Shown in pieces: positions 27,661 through 35,314 of a DNA stretch of 64,000 nucleotides. The DNA is from JAJNPS01 sp031378845. GTDB taxonomy: Bacteria; Pseudomonadota; Alphaproteobacteria; Rhodobacterales; Rhodobacteraceae. The position numbers and the translations under genes were made by a program. The notes beneath the pieces were generated by a model. It was not told the origin of the DNA. It did not search any database and saw only the letters and a program-made list of their open reading frames with translations. Within the stretch, counting starts at the first letter, position 1; each line of letters opens with the position of its first letter. The stretch is from positions 434,001 through 498,000 of the forward strand of contig JANNES010000015.1 in assembly GCA_031378845.1 (NCBI GenBank). The letters run 5' to 3'.

Positions 27661-28152
27661 ATGCGCCTTGTCCAAAGTTTCCTTTTGCTGTCAGCGTTTT
27701 TGGCGCTGTCGGCCTGCGCGACGAAGTTCCGCACCTACAACGGCCCCGCAGTGACCTCTGTCCAGGTGCACAAGGCCGCGCGCAAGATGTACCTCTTGCA
27801 TAATAGCGAGGTGCTTGAGTCTTATGATGTGAGCCTTGGCTTTGCGCCCGTCGGTCACAAAGAGGTCGAAGGCGACGGCAAGACGCCCGAAGGCAGCTAC
27901 ATCATCAACCGCCAGAACCCGAACTCCGAGTATCACCTGTCTCTGGGCATCTCATATCCCAACGACATCGACCGCGCCTATGCTGACTCGGTCGGCCAGG
28001 AGCCGGGCGGCGATATCTTCATCCACGGCGCGCCGAACAAACGCGTGTCCGTGCGGGACTGGACGCTTGGCTGCATCGCCGTGACGGACCGCGAGATGGA
28101 AATCATCTATTCGATGGTGCGACCGGGAACACCGATCCACCTGCTGCCCTGA
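27661..28152 (+). CDS. L,D-transpeptidase family lipoprotein (YafK/YkuD type)
   Basis: A 163-residue protein with a lipoprotein signal (LFLALSAC-type lipobox, Cys at about 19 in LALSACATKF). The catalytic core is present: His in IFIHGAPNK and Cys in DWTLGCIAVTD. L,D-transpeptidases of this family cross-link peptidoglycan stems, attach proteins or, like YafK, hydrolyse such links, so the direction of the reaction is open. Anchoring is predicted in the inner or outer membrane facing the periplasm. It opens an envelope-related stretch with a CAP-domain lipoprotein and a second L,D-transpeptidase. Confidence 0.9.
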   Translation: MRLVQSFLLLSAFLALSACATKFRTYNGPAVTSVQVHKAARKMYLLHNSEVLESYDVSLGFAPVGHKEVEGDGKTPEGSYIINRQNPNSEYHLSLGISYPNDIDRAYADSVGQEPGGDIFIHGAPNKRVSVRDWTLGCIAVTDREMEIIYSMVRPGTPIHLLP

Positions 28153-28219
28153 CGGACGGCGTGCATTTCTGACCTGGGCGGGCGTTTGGATCGCGCGTCA
28201 CAAGGGCCGCGAAAACCGC

Positions 28220-28738
28220 TTAGCCTCCGGTGACCAGCGTCCACCAAATCTTGCCGTTGCTCTCTTGGAACCACGCAAATCCCATTTCGCGCGCCGCCGG
28301 GTCCATGATGACCCCGCGCGTATCGGTCTGACCCGACCACGCCGCGAGGGTCTCAAGCTCGGTCTCGAAGGTTTCCGAGATCAGCTCTCCCAAGAGTTTG
28401 CCGCGATAGCCGACGCGCTGCACGCGCAGTAACGGTGACGACCCGTCCGAGCCAAAATGCCATGGCCGGTTCTGGACCGACATGTCGCGCGAATGGGTTG
28501 CGGCAGCCGCGTTCAGTTGGGCGTTAAAGACCAATGGCTGCAATCGCTTGGCACTGCGCAGAGAGTTAACCGAGTCGAGCATCCGAAACGGAATGACGGC
28601 CGCCAATTCAGCATTGATGCGGTAGACCTGCGGCGCGGGCCGTCCACTGGAATCCAGTTGCGGGGGTGCTGCGGTGCTGCAGGCCGCCAGCAACGCAATG
28701 GGGCCAAGCGCGACAAAAGTTCTTCGGTTCATGGACAT
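28220..28738 (-). CDS. CAP/SCP-domain lipoprotein
   Basis: About 172 residues. The N-terminus has an Arg pair and a lipobox (NRRTFVALGPIALLAACS), so it is probably an exported lipoprotein, perhaps by Tat. The body has the CAP/allergen-V5 pattern: THSRDM with the conserved His, WHFGSDGSSP, LGELISETFETE, and WSGQTDTRGVIMDP near the end. Bacterial CAP proteins often act on or bind envelope components but function is generally unknown. Start is 28738 or the ATG at 28732; both give the same mature protein. It lies between two L,D-transpeptidase genes, on the opposite strand. Confidence 0.82.
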   Translation of the reverse strand: MSMNRRTFVALGPIALLAACSTAAPPQLDSSGRPAPQVYRINAELAAVIPFRMLDSVNSLRSAKRLQPLVFNAQLNAAAATHSRDMSVQNRPWHFGSDGSSPLLRVQRVGYRGKLLGELISETFETELETLAAWSGQTDTRGVIMDPAAREMGFAWFQESNGKIWWTLVTGG

Positions 28739-28926
28739 CTCTGGGTGCGTCTCTTGGGGTTGCCTGGCGAAAAACGCGCCTTGCGTGCGTCCCTCTGTAG
28801 CGAAAGCTGCTGCAAGGTTCAAATCCCACCCGGCATGTTTTTGCACTGTGACGCTGCTGTGAATTGCACCTATCCGCGCATCGCTGTAACAACCAGGCGA
28901 TGAATGACCCGCTAGGAGCAGTCAAG

Positions 28927-29523
28927 ATGACCGCAAATCGGCCCACGCGCCGCAATGTTCTGATCGGTGGCGCGGCCCTCGCTGTCGGGGCTGTGGCGAC
29001 ACCGCTCTTGGCGCAAGACGGGACGACCGAGTTCATTCCGCCCGCTGATGGACCCGTGCGCAACAACTTTTCCAGCTTTCGGATGCCGGACTGGCAGAGT
29101 TATTTCGACGACACGCGGGGCGGCGCGATCTTGGTCGATATCACCTCGCGAGCGCTGCATTACTGGTCCGAAGACCAGACAGTTTACAAGCTTTACCCGA
29201 CCTCTGTGCCCCTGTCCGAGGACCTCACCCGGCGCGGTCGCACAGAGGTGGTGCAAAAAGTTGTGAACCCGCCATGGCGGCCGACCGCTGCGATGAAGGA
29301 ACGCCATCCCGAGTGGCCCGACCTGGTCGAAGGCGGCGCCCTGGACAATCCGCTCGGAACACGGGCGCTCTATCTGTCTTGGACCTACTACCGGATCCAC
29401 GGGACCCATGACACGCGCAAGATCGGGCGCCGTTCATCAAATGGCTGCGTCGGTTTGTACAACGAACACATCCAGGAATTATTTGAACTGGCTCAAGTCG
29501 GCACTCAAGTGTTGCTTATTTGA
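28927..29523 (+). CDS. L,D-transpeptidase with Tat-like signal
   Basis: A 198-residue YkuD-domain enzyme. The N-terminus NRPTRRNVLIGGAALAVG carries twin arginines followed by a hydrophobic stretch, consistent with Tat export. The catalytic motif is complete: HGTHDTRKIGRRSSNGCVGL with the nucleophilic Cys. It should form 3-3 cross-links or anchor proteins to peptidoglycan. AGGAG before 28927 supports the chosen start. Immediately after the stop codon lies a long imperfect hairpin (29524-29590). Confidence 0.92.
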   Translation: MTANRPTRRNVLIGGAALAVGAVATPLLAQDGTTEFIPPADGPVRNNFSSFRMPDWQSYFDDTRGGAILVDITSRALHYWSEDQTVYKLYPTSVPLSEDLTRRGRTEVVQKVVNPPWRPTAAMKERHPEWPDLVEGGALDNPLGTRALYLSWTYYRIHGTHDTRKIGRRSSNGCVGLYNEHIQELFELAQVGTQVLLI

Positions 29524-29590
29524 CTACACGTTCTCGGCAATGGAGATTTATGTATTCCAGCCATTGCGAGGATGGTCCGGCGACGTGTAG
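29524..29590 (+). repeat. Long imperfect inverted repeat after the L,D-transpeptidase stop codon
   Basis: CTACACG (29524-29530) is complementary to CGTGTAG (29584-29590), and inside it CTCGGCAATGG pairs with CCATTGCGAG (29561-29570) with one bulged base. There is no T-tract, so a Rho-independent terminator is unlikely. It may be an mRNA 3'-end stabiliser or a protein-binding site. Confidence 0.5.
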
Positions 29591-29669
29591 AGACTCATGT
29601 ATGAACACACGCAAATAACTGCAGCGTTCATCCTCAACAGACCTACGCTGTGTCATCCTGGAGAAGATC

Positions 29670-29849
29670 ATGAAAAAACTCGTACTCGCCGCTACCATCT
29701 CGCTCGCTGCTACCACCGCTTTCGCTGGCGGCATGGAAGAGCCCGTAATGGAGCCTGCAGTTGTTGAAACTCAGACCTCGTCCTCTTCGGGCGGTATCGT
29801 TGTTGCTCTGCTGCTGCTCCTCGTGATCGCAGCCGCTGCTTCGAACTAA
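29670..29849 (+). CDS. Small exported/membrane peptide of 59 residues
   Basis: ATG AAA AAA at 29670 opens a Sec signal (MKKLVLAATISLAATTAFA), followed by an acidic segment (GGMEEPVMEPAVVE), a Ser/Gly linker (TQTSSSSGG) and a C-terminal hydrophobic stretch (IVVALLLLLVIAAAASN). A GGAGAAG site lies just before it. Codon choice (GCT, CTC, ACC, TCG, GTT) differs from neighbours and looks like that of a highly expressed gene. A strong terminator follows 21 bases later. I do not recognise the family with certainty; similar short secreted peptides are common in this order. It probably sits in or on the membrane. Its role is unknown. Confidence 0.8.
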   Translation: MKKLVLAATISLAATTAFAGGMEEPVMEPAVVETQTSSSSGGIVVALLLLLVIAAAASN

Positions 29850-29870
29850 TCCGAACTCTTCGGCATTGCG

Positions 29871-29899
29871 AAAAGGCGACGGTTTTCCGTCGCCTTTTT
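29871..29899 (+). terminator. Strong intrinsic terminator after the 59-residue peptide gene
   Basis: AAAAGGCGACGG (29871-29882), a TTTT loop and CCGTCGCCTTTT (29887-29898) form a perfect 12-base-pair stem ending in a run of T. It may also stop hemH transcripts from the other strand, because the complementary arm ends in TTTT too. Confidence 0.92.
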
Positions 29900-29979
29900 C
29901 ATTTGATATCAAAGACTTTTGGGTAAAGTAACGACCGGGTTGGGACATGACCCACCTGTCTTCTAACCCTTGCAATCAA

Positions 29980-31101
29980 TCAATCAATCCAGCCAGCCAG
30001 ATTCTCGGAAATGATCTGCGAAAGCGCGGCGACATGTGGCGCATCGTCGTTCAGGCATGGGATATAGGTGAACACCTCGCCGCCGGCATGCTCGAACGCT
30101 TCGCGAATCTCGCCGTTGATCTCTTCAAGCGTTTCGATGCAATCGGCCGAGAATGCGGGCGCCATCACGGCGATTCGCTTCTTGCCCGCTTTGGCCAGTT
30201 CCGCCACATGGTCGACCGTGTAGGGCTTTAGCCATTCCTCTGGTCCAAAGACCGACTGGAATGTCGTATCAATCGAGCCCTTTCCCCATCCAAGCCGTTC
30301 GCGCAGCAGCCGCGAAGTCTTGGCACACTGGCAATGGTAGGGATCACCCTCCATCAGATACCGTTGGGGCATGCCATGATAACTGGCCACCAGCACATCG
30401 GGGCGGTGATCGAGCCGCGCATAAGCACGCTCCACGGATTGGGCCAGCGCATCGATATAGGCGGCATGCTCAAAATACTCGGGCACCGTCCGTACCGCTG
30501 GCTGGCGCTTTTCCTTCAGCATTGCGCGAAAGAACGCGTCGTTCGCGGTGGCAGAGGTTGCCCCGGCGTAGTGCGGGTACAGCGGAAAAAACAACACCTT
30601 TTCACACCCGGCCTCAACCAGCTTTCGCACTTTCGATGCGGTTGACGGATTGCCGTAGCGCATCGAGAAATCGACGATCACATCATCGCCGTAACGCTCA
30701 GCCAAGGCCGCGGCAATCTTGGCCGTCTGGTCCTTGGTGATCGTCAAGAGCGGGCTTTCGTTCTTGTCGTGATTCCAGATCAGTTTGTAGTTCGCACCCG
30801 ACGAGAAAGGCCGCTTGGTCAGGATCACCAGCTGCAACAGCGGCTGCCACAGCCAGCTTGAGTAATCGACGACGCGCTTGTCGGACAGAAATTCGTTCAG
30901 GTACCGCCGCATCGACCAATAGTCATAGTTGTCGGGCGTACCCAGATTGGCCAAGAGCACCCCGATACGCGCCCGCCGCACCCTTGGATGCTCAGGCCCC
31001 GCAAACGACAGCCGACCCTCGCCGGGCCCATAGCTCTCTGGTTTCGGGGCAGGTTGATGCGCTTGTGCGGGTTTTCCCGACCGTAGCTTGGCGTCCAACA
31101 T
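29980..31101 (-). CDS. hemH: Ferrochelatase
   Basis: Inserts Fe2+ into protoporphyrin IX, the final step of heme synthesis. The 373-residue protein has the metal-site His in LVASYHGMPQRYL, the second active-site Glu in SADCIETLEEI and the family YPHYAGATSAT loop. The start at 31101 is preceded by the divergent spacing to the methyltransferase gene; a frame start at 31158 would overlap that gene. A 35-residue N-terminal extension (Pro/Lys-rich) before the RIGVLLANLGTPD core is unusual only in length. Cys residues in YHCQCAKTSRLL are not necessarily cluster ligands. Confidence 0.95.
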   Translation of the reverse strand: MLDAKLRSGKPAQAHQPAPKPESYGPGEGRLSFAGPEHPRVRRARIGVLLANLGTPDNYDYWSMRRYLNEFLSDKRVVDYSSWLWQPLLQLVILTKRPFSSGANYKLIWNHDKNESPLLTITKDQTAKIAAALAERYGDDVIVDFSMRYGNPSTASKVRKLVEAGCEKVLFFPLYPHYAGATSATANDAFFRAMLKEKRQPAVRTVPEYFEHAAYIDALAQSVERAYARLDHRPDVLVASYHGMPQRYLMEGDPYHCQCAKTSRLLRERLGWGKGSIDTTFQSVFGPEEWLKPYTVDHVAELAKAGKKRIAVMAPAFSADCIETLEEINGEIREAFEHAGGEVFTYIPCLNDDAPHVAALSQIISENLAGWID

Positions 31102-31154
31102 CCTGTGGTCCTTGCGATAGCAATAACGGGGACATAACCGGATCGGCGGCGGGG

Positions 31155-31973
31155 TCAACCGTCAAGCGTGTGGCGCGGCAAGGGAGTCTCAACGCTGTCC
31201 AGAGCATCGGCAAGTCGCGCTGTCGCCGATCCCGGTTTCAGCGCCTTAGGTTGGCTTTCATCGGGCGCCCAACCCGTCAGGCAGATGATCTCGAACGGGA
31301 CATGCAGCAATCCATCAGGCCCGGTGGCACGTTCGGCCATCAATTCCGCAGTCCTTTGCAAGACCCGCGCCCGCGTTGGATGCCGCAACCGCGCCGCCAG
31401 CGCGTTGCCTTCGCCCATCGCGCGCAGATCCCGCATCAGGTGCCATGCATCGCGGTAAGCCACCACTTGGGTAAAGCTGTCGGCCACTGGCAGCGCAAAG
31501 CCTGCCCGCTGCAACAGCGCCCCCAGATCGCGGATCTCGCCCATCGGCAGCACGCGCGGCGACAGACCGCCCGTCACCTCGATCTCTGCCTCGGCCAGGG
31601 CGCTGCGCAGGTCTGCCAGCGTCTGCCCGCCGAACATGAGCCCCAGGAACAAGCCGTCGGGTTTCAATGCCCGCCGACATTGCACCAGTTGCCCGACCGG
31701 ATCATTCGCCCAATGCAGCGCCAGCGCGTGCACCACCAGATCATGTGCGCCGGGCTCTAGCGTCAAGATCTCATCATCGGCGATGACAGGTCCCAGTTCT
31801 TGCCACACCGACGCACAACCACTCACGATCAGGGGGGTCGTAAAGGGTCTGTTAACCTCTTTTCGTCTTTCCTCGACATCGGCAAAGGCCACCTCGTGCA
31901 GGAACACCTCCGTCGCGCGGGCGCGGTTGCGCAAAAGGGCGGCGCGGTCTGTCAAAAGGGGCGGGCTTTGCAT
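31155..31973 (-). CDS. Methyltransferase-like protein of the NDUFAF5/BioC group with degenerate SAM motif
   Basis: A 272-residue protein similar to alphaproteobacterial relatives of mitochondrial NDUFAF5. Recognised stretches are DLVVHALALHWANDP, CRRALKPDGLFLGLMFGGQTL and FEIICLTGWAPDESQ. The part where a class I methyltransferase normally has its glycine-rich SAM loop (LDLGxGxG) reads NRPFTTPLIVSGCASVW, so SAM binding by the standard route is doubtful. Human NDUFAF5 hydroxylates an arginine of a complex I subunit, which is one possible function here. It ends 54 bases before the start of hemH and reads in the same direction. Confidence 0.72.
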   Translation of the reverse strand: MQSPPLLTDRAALLRNRARATEVFLHEVAFADVEERRKEVNRPFTTPLIVSGCASVWQELGPVIADDEILTLEPGAHDLVVHALALHWANDPVGQLVQCRRALKPDGLFLGLMFGGQTLADLRSALAEAEIEVTGGLSPRVLPMGEIRDLGALLQRAGFALPVADSFTQVVAYRDAWHLMRDLRAMGEGNALAARLRHPTRARVLQRTAELMAERATGPDGLLHVPFEIICLTGWAPDESQPKALKPGSATARLADALDSVETPLPRHTLDG

Positions 31974-31996
31974 GGCCGGAACGATAGGAGCGACCG

Positions 31997-32719
31997 TTGG
32001 GATTGCAAGCCTTGCTTCACACCGTCTACCCGCCGCAATGCGTCGCTTGCGACGAACGGGTGACGACCGATTTCGGGCTTTGCGGGGCGTGCTGGCGCGA
32101 TACCCCGTTTATCTCAGGTCTGGTCTGCGATCAGTGCGGTACGCCCCTGCATGGCGACGACACCGGTGAGGCCGCGCAATGCGACGACTGCCTTGCGATG
32201 CACCGCCCGTGGCAAAGGGGTCGCGCGGCGCTGGTCTATGCAGCCAATGCGCGACACATGGTTCTGGCGCTGAAGCATAGCGACAGGCTTGATCTCGCAC
32301 GCCCGGCGGCCGCATGGTTGATCACCGCCGCCAAACCGATTCTCGAACCCGGGATGCTCGTGGCACCAGTGCCGCTGCACTGGTTCCGTCTGCTGCGCCG
32401 GCAATACAATCAGGCAGCGCTGCTTTCGGCGGCAATCGCCAAGGCTGCAGGCCTTGCCCACTGCCCAGATCTCTTGCTTCGCTCGCGTCATACCGGCACC
32501 CAAGACCACCGCGACCGCGATGGCCGCATGGCCAACATGGCGGGTGCCATCCGCGCCCATCCCGGCCGTGCCAACCAGATCGTCGGGCGGCATGTGCTGA
32601 TCGTCGATGATGTGATGACCTCCGGTGCAACTTTTGCCGCCGCGACCGAGGCATGCCTTGCCGCTGGCGCGCGGGCTGTGTCGGTGCTGGCCCTTGCCCG
32701 CGTGACCCGTCAGGATTGA
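31997..32719 (+). CDS. comF: ComF family phosphoribosyltransferase-like protein
   Basis: A 240-residue protein starting with TTG at 31997, supported by AGGAG six bases upstream. The N-terminus has a double zinc-ribbon (PPQCVACDER and CGACWRD, then CDQCGTPLHG and CDDCL). The C-terminal PRTase domain includes VLIVDDVMTSGATFAAATEA. ComF-like proteins assist DNA uptake in competent species; here they are usually housekeeping genes of unknown role. Divergent from the NDUFAF5-like gene with only 23 bases between. Confidence 0.9.
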   Translation: MGLQALLHTVYPPQCVACDERVTTDFGLCGACWRDTPFISGLVCDQCGTPLHGDDTGEAAQCDDCLAMHRPWQRGRAALVYAANARHMVLALKHSDRLDLARPAAAWLITAAKPILEPGMLVAPVPLHWFRLLRRQYNQAALLSAAIAKAAGLAHCPDLLLRSRHTGTQDHRDRDGRMANMAGAIRAHPGRANQIVGRHVLIVDDVMTSGATFAAATEACLAAGARAVSVLALARVTRQD

Positions 32720-32758
32720 ACGCATCTATGCTGTACGGACAGCCGCGTGGCGGCTTGA

Positions 32759-32786
32759 TTGCGCCCGTCATGCAAAAGCCTATACT
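32759..32786 (+). promoter_or_regulatory. Candidate sigma-70 promoter for the glutaredoxin gene
   Basis: TTGCGC (32759-32764), a 16-base spacer and TATACT (32781-32786) form a plausible -35/-10 pair in the 93-base gap before grxC. Transcription would begin near 32793, giving a leader of about 20 bases with the AAGGA site. Confidence 0.45.
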
Positions 32787-32812
32787 TCCGGGCGGTTCTA
32801 AGGAAATGCGTG

Positions 32813-33067
32813 ATGAAAGCCATCGAGATCTATACGACCCAATCGTGCCCCTACTGCCACGCGGCCAAGCGCCTGCTGCAAAAGAAGGGCGCCAGCTATA
32901 CCGAGATCGACGTCAGTGCCGATGCGGCTTTGCGCATGGCGATGACCCAGCGCGCAGGTGGCCGGCGCACCGTGCCGCAGATATTCATCGGCGGACGGCT
33001 TGTCGGTGGCAGCGACGATCTGCACGCGCTTGACCATGCGGGCAAGCTTGACGCATTGCTGGCCTGA
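32813..33067 (+). CDS. grxC: Glutaredoxin 3
   Basis: An 84-residue dithiol glutaredoxin with the CPYC active site in TTQSCPYCHAAK, the cis-Pro in RTVPQIFIGG and the GGSDDLHAL glutathione-binding end. It reduces disulfides and glutathionylated proteins in the cytoplasm. Start fixed by AAGGA at good distance. The following nitrilase gene begins 6 bases after its stop, a frequent neighbourhood in alphaproteobacteria linked to glutathione metabolism. Confidence 0.95.
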   Translation: MKAIEIYTTQSCPYCHAAKRLLQKKGASYTEIDVSADAALRMAMTQRAGGRRTVPQIFIGGRLVGGSDDLHALDHAGKLDALLA

Positions 33068-33073
33068 TCGGTC

Positions 33074-33904
33074 ATGCGTGTCGGCCTCATCCAGCTTACC
33101 GTGACTGACGATCCTGCGGCAAACCTGCCGGGGACATTGGCACATGTCCGCGCGGCGGTGGCGGGCGGTGCGCAGTTCGTGCTGACCCCGGAATGCACCA
33201 ATGCGTTGTCGTCCAACCGTGGGCATCAGCGCGAGGTCCTGCAAACCGAAGCCGAGGACCGCAGCCTCGCCGCCCTGCGCGCCGAGGCTGGGGCTGCGGG
33301 CGTCTGGCTCTTGGTCGGCTCGCTCGGCATCATCACGGGTGATGCAGATGGACGCTTTGCCAACCGCTCGTTCCTGATCGCACCCGATGGTGCCATCGCC
33401 GCGCGCTACGACAAGATCCATATGTTCGATGTGAACGTGTCGCAAACCGAGGTTTACCGCGAATCGGCCGGCTATCGGCCCGGCAACCAGGCTGTCTTGG
33501 CGCGGACCGACATTGGCGTGATCGGCATGACTGTTTGCTACGATGTCCGATTTGCCGCCCTGTACCGGCGGCTGGCACAGGCGGGCGCGCAGATTCTGAC
33601 CGTTCCGGCGGCCTTCAACCACATCACCGGGGCCGCCCATTGGGAGCCTTTGCTGCGCGCCCGCGCCATCGAGACAGGGTCGTTCGTCCTGGCCCCCGCC
33701 CAGACCGGCTTTCACCCTGAATCCGCTGGCAAAGGTCGCCGCACGCATGGCCATTCACTGATCATCGGCCCGTGGGGAGAGGTCATCGCCGATGGCGGCA
33801 CGGACCCCGGCGTGACCTATGGCGACCTGGATCTGGCCGAGGTCGCCCGCGCCCGCGCCCGCATCCCGTCGCTGACCCATGACCGAAAGTTTTCCGGGCC
33901 ATGA
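33074..33904 (+). CDS. Carbon-nitrogen hydrolase (nitrilase superfamily, Nit1/omega-amidase type)
   Basis: A 276-residue enzyme with the full Glu-Lys-Cys triad: Glu in LTPECTN, Lys in RYDKIHMFDV and Cys in GMTVCYDVRF. The Nit-type sequence around it and the position next to grxC suggest hydrolysis of deaminated glutathione or omega-amides such as 2-oxoglutaramate, rather than a nitrile. No signal peptide. Likely cotranscribed with grxC (6-base gap) and followed after one base by the MarR gene. Confidence 0.9.
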   Translation: MRVGLIQLTVTDDPAANLPGTLAHVRAAVAGGAQFVLTPECTNALSSNRGHQREVLQTEAEDRSLAALRAEAGAAGVWLLVGSLGIITGDADGRFANRSFLIAPDGAIAARYDKIHMFDVNVSQTEVYRESAGYRPGNQAVLARTDIGVIGMTVCYDVRFAALYRRLAQAGAQILTVPAAFNHITGAAHWEPLLRARAIETGSFVLAPAQTGFHPESAGKGRRTHGHSLIIGPWGEVIADGGTDPGVTYGDLDLAEVARARARIPSLTHDRKFSGP

Positions 33905-33905
33905 C

Positions 33906-34349
33906 ATGAACGACCGCAACGACGATCTTGCGATCACGCTTTTTAGCGAGTTGTTCATGGCCGATCAGCTGGCCCGAAACCGCATATCAAAAGCCCTGCC
34001 CAAGGGAATGGAGCTGTCGCACTTTTCCGTCCTGAACCATCTTGCCCGGGCGGGCGAAGAAAAAACCCCGGCGCAGCTCGCCCGCGTCTTTCACGTCACC
34101 CGCGGCGCCATGACCAACACGCTGACGCGTCTGGGATGGGCGGGCCACGTCCATATCCGGCCTGATTGGGACGATGCGCGGCAAAAGTTCGTCTCGATCA
34201 GCCCCTCGGGACGGTCCGCCCGCGATGCCGCCGTGCAATCTGTGGCCCCGATCATCGGCGAGGTCGTGCAGGGCCTCGGGGTTGACGCAGTGCGGTCCCT
34301 GCTGCCGGTGTTGCGGGCCATCCGCACCCGGTTCGAAGAAGAATCCTGA
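33906..34349 (+). CDS. MarR family transcriptional regulator
   Basis: A 147-residue winged-helix regulator. The recognition part is AQLARVFHVTRGAMTNTLTRL, and the wing follows (DDARQKFVSISPSG). Start at 33906 avoids overlap; the upstream ATG at 33879 would overlap the nitrilase by 26 bases. No Cys typical of redox-sensing MarR proteins is visible in the sensor region. Ends the grxC operon, so it may control that operon or respond to a small metabolite of it. Confidence 0.87.
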   Translation: MNDRNDDLAITLFSELFMADQLARNRISKALPKGMELSHFSVLNHLARAGEEKTPAQLARVFHVTRGAMTNTLTRLGWAGHVHIRPDWDDARQKFVSISPSGRSARDAAVQSVAPIIGEVVQGLGVDAVRSLLPVLRAIRTRFEEES

Positions 34350-34453
34350 TCGCCGGCATGACCGGTCTTTCGGCATTAGCAAAGTATTGGCGAATCCGCG
34401 CTTAACCTTGTTCCAACCGGCGGCACCCTTTGCCGACGCAGGGGACAAGCGAC

Positions 34454-35314
34454 ATGCCAGACCACATTGCGGAAAGTTTGCCTCTTGTGATCACCGGGGC
34501 CGATGGCCGGATCGGTCGTTTGCTGCAGGCGGCATGGGTGGAGGAACCGCCCGACGCGGTGGCACCGATCTGGTGCGCACGGGCATGGGGGCACTGGCAG
34601 GACCTTTTGGCAGGTCCGCTGGACCCGTGCCCGACTGGTGCCGTCATCTTGCACCTCGCGGCGGATTTGTCTGCGACACCCGACGCGCTGGTGCGGTCGG
34701 CTGCGATGGCGCGGGCCGTTGCGGTTGCCGCACGGCAAGGCCGCGCAAGGCATATCCTTTTTGCGTCCAGCGCGGCGGTCTATGCGCCCTCTGACCGGGA
34801 CTTGACCGAGACGTCGGCATGTATCCCCACGACGCCCTATGGCCAGGCCAAGATTTTGGCCGAACAGGCCTGTCGCGCCGATGCCGGGGATGTCCCGGTG
34901 ACCAGCCTGCGGATTGGCAACGTGCTCGGGGCAAGCGCATTGATCGGCGCGACCTGCGAGGTCGGGCGCATCGAACTTGATCCCGTTCTGGGCAGATCCG
35001 GGGGGCCGGTCCGCTCCTGGATAGCGCCGGGCGAACTGGCGCGCGTCCTGAGCCATCTGGCACGTCTTGCGGGCGCGCCGGGTTGCCTGCCGCCCGTGCT
35101 GAATCTGGCTAGTCCGGGTGCATGGTCGATGGCGGACCTGCTGGACGCTGCTGACTTTTCCTGGCGATACGGGCCCTATCGCACGCGGGTGCTGCCGCGC
35201 CTCAGCCTGGATTGCACCCGTCTGGCAGGACTTTGCCCGCAACTGGCCATCACGACCCCGACCGAGATGATTGCAGACTGGCGCGCGACAATGTCCAGAG
35301 GGGTCAGCGCGTGA
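34454..35314 (+). CDS. NAD-dependent sugar-nucleotide epimerase/dehydratase
   Basis: A 286-residue extended SDR with a GADGRIG nucleotide loop, active-site Ser in FASSAAVYAPS and the catalytic Tyr-x-x-x-Lys in YGQAK. It has the profile of enzymes acting on UDP- or dTDP-linked sugars; the exact product is not readable. The start at 34454 follows GGGGAC, whereas the TTG at 34430 is unsupported. The next gene starts inside its stop (GTGA), so it forms a unit with the sugar transferase and the dehydratase that follow. Confidence 0.85.
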   Translation: MPDHIAESLPLVITGADGRIGRLLQAAWVEEPPDAVAPIWCARAWGHWQDLLAGPLDPCPTGAVILHLAADLSATPDALVRSAAMARAVAVAARQGRARHILFASSAAVYAPSDRDLTETSACIPTTPYGQAKILAEQACRADAGDVPVTSLRIGNVLGASALIGATCEVGRIELDPVLGRSGGPVRSWIAPGELARVLSHLARLAGAPGCLPPVLNLASPGAWSMADLLDAADFSWRYGPYRTRVLPRLSLDCTRLAGLCPQLAITTPTEMIADWRATMSRGVSA

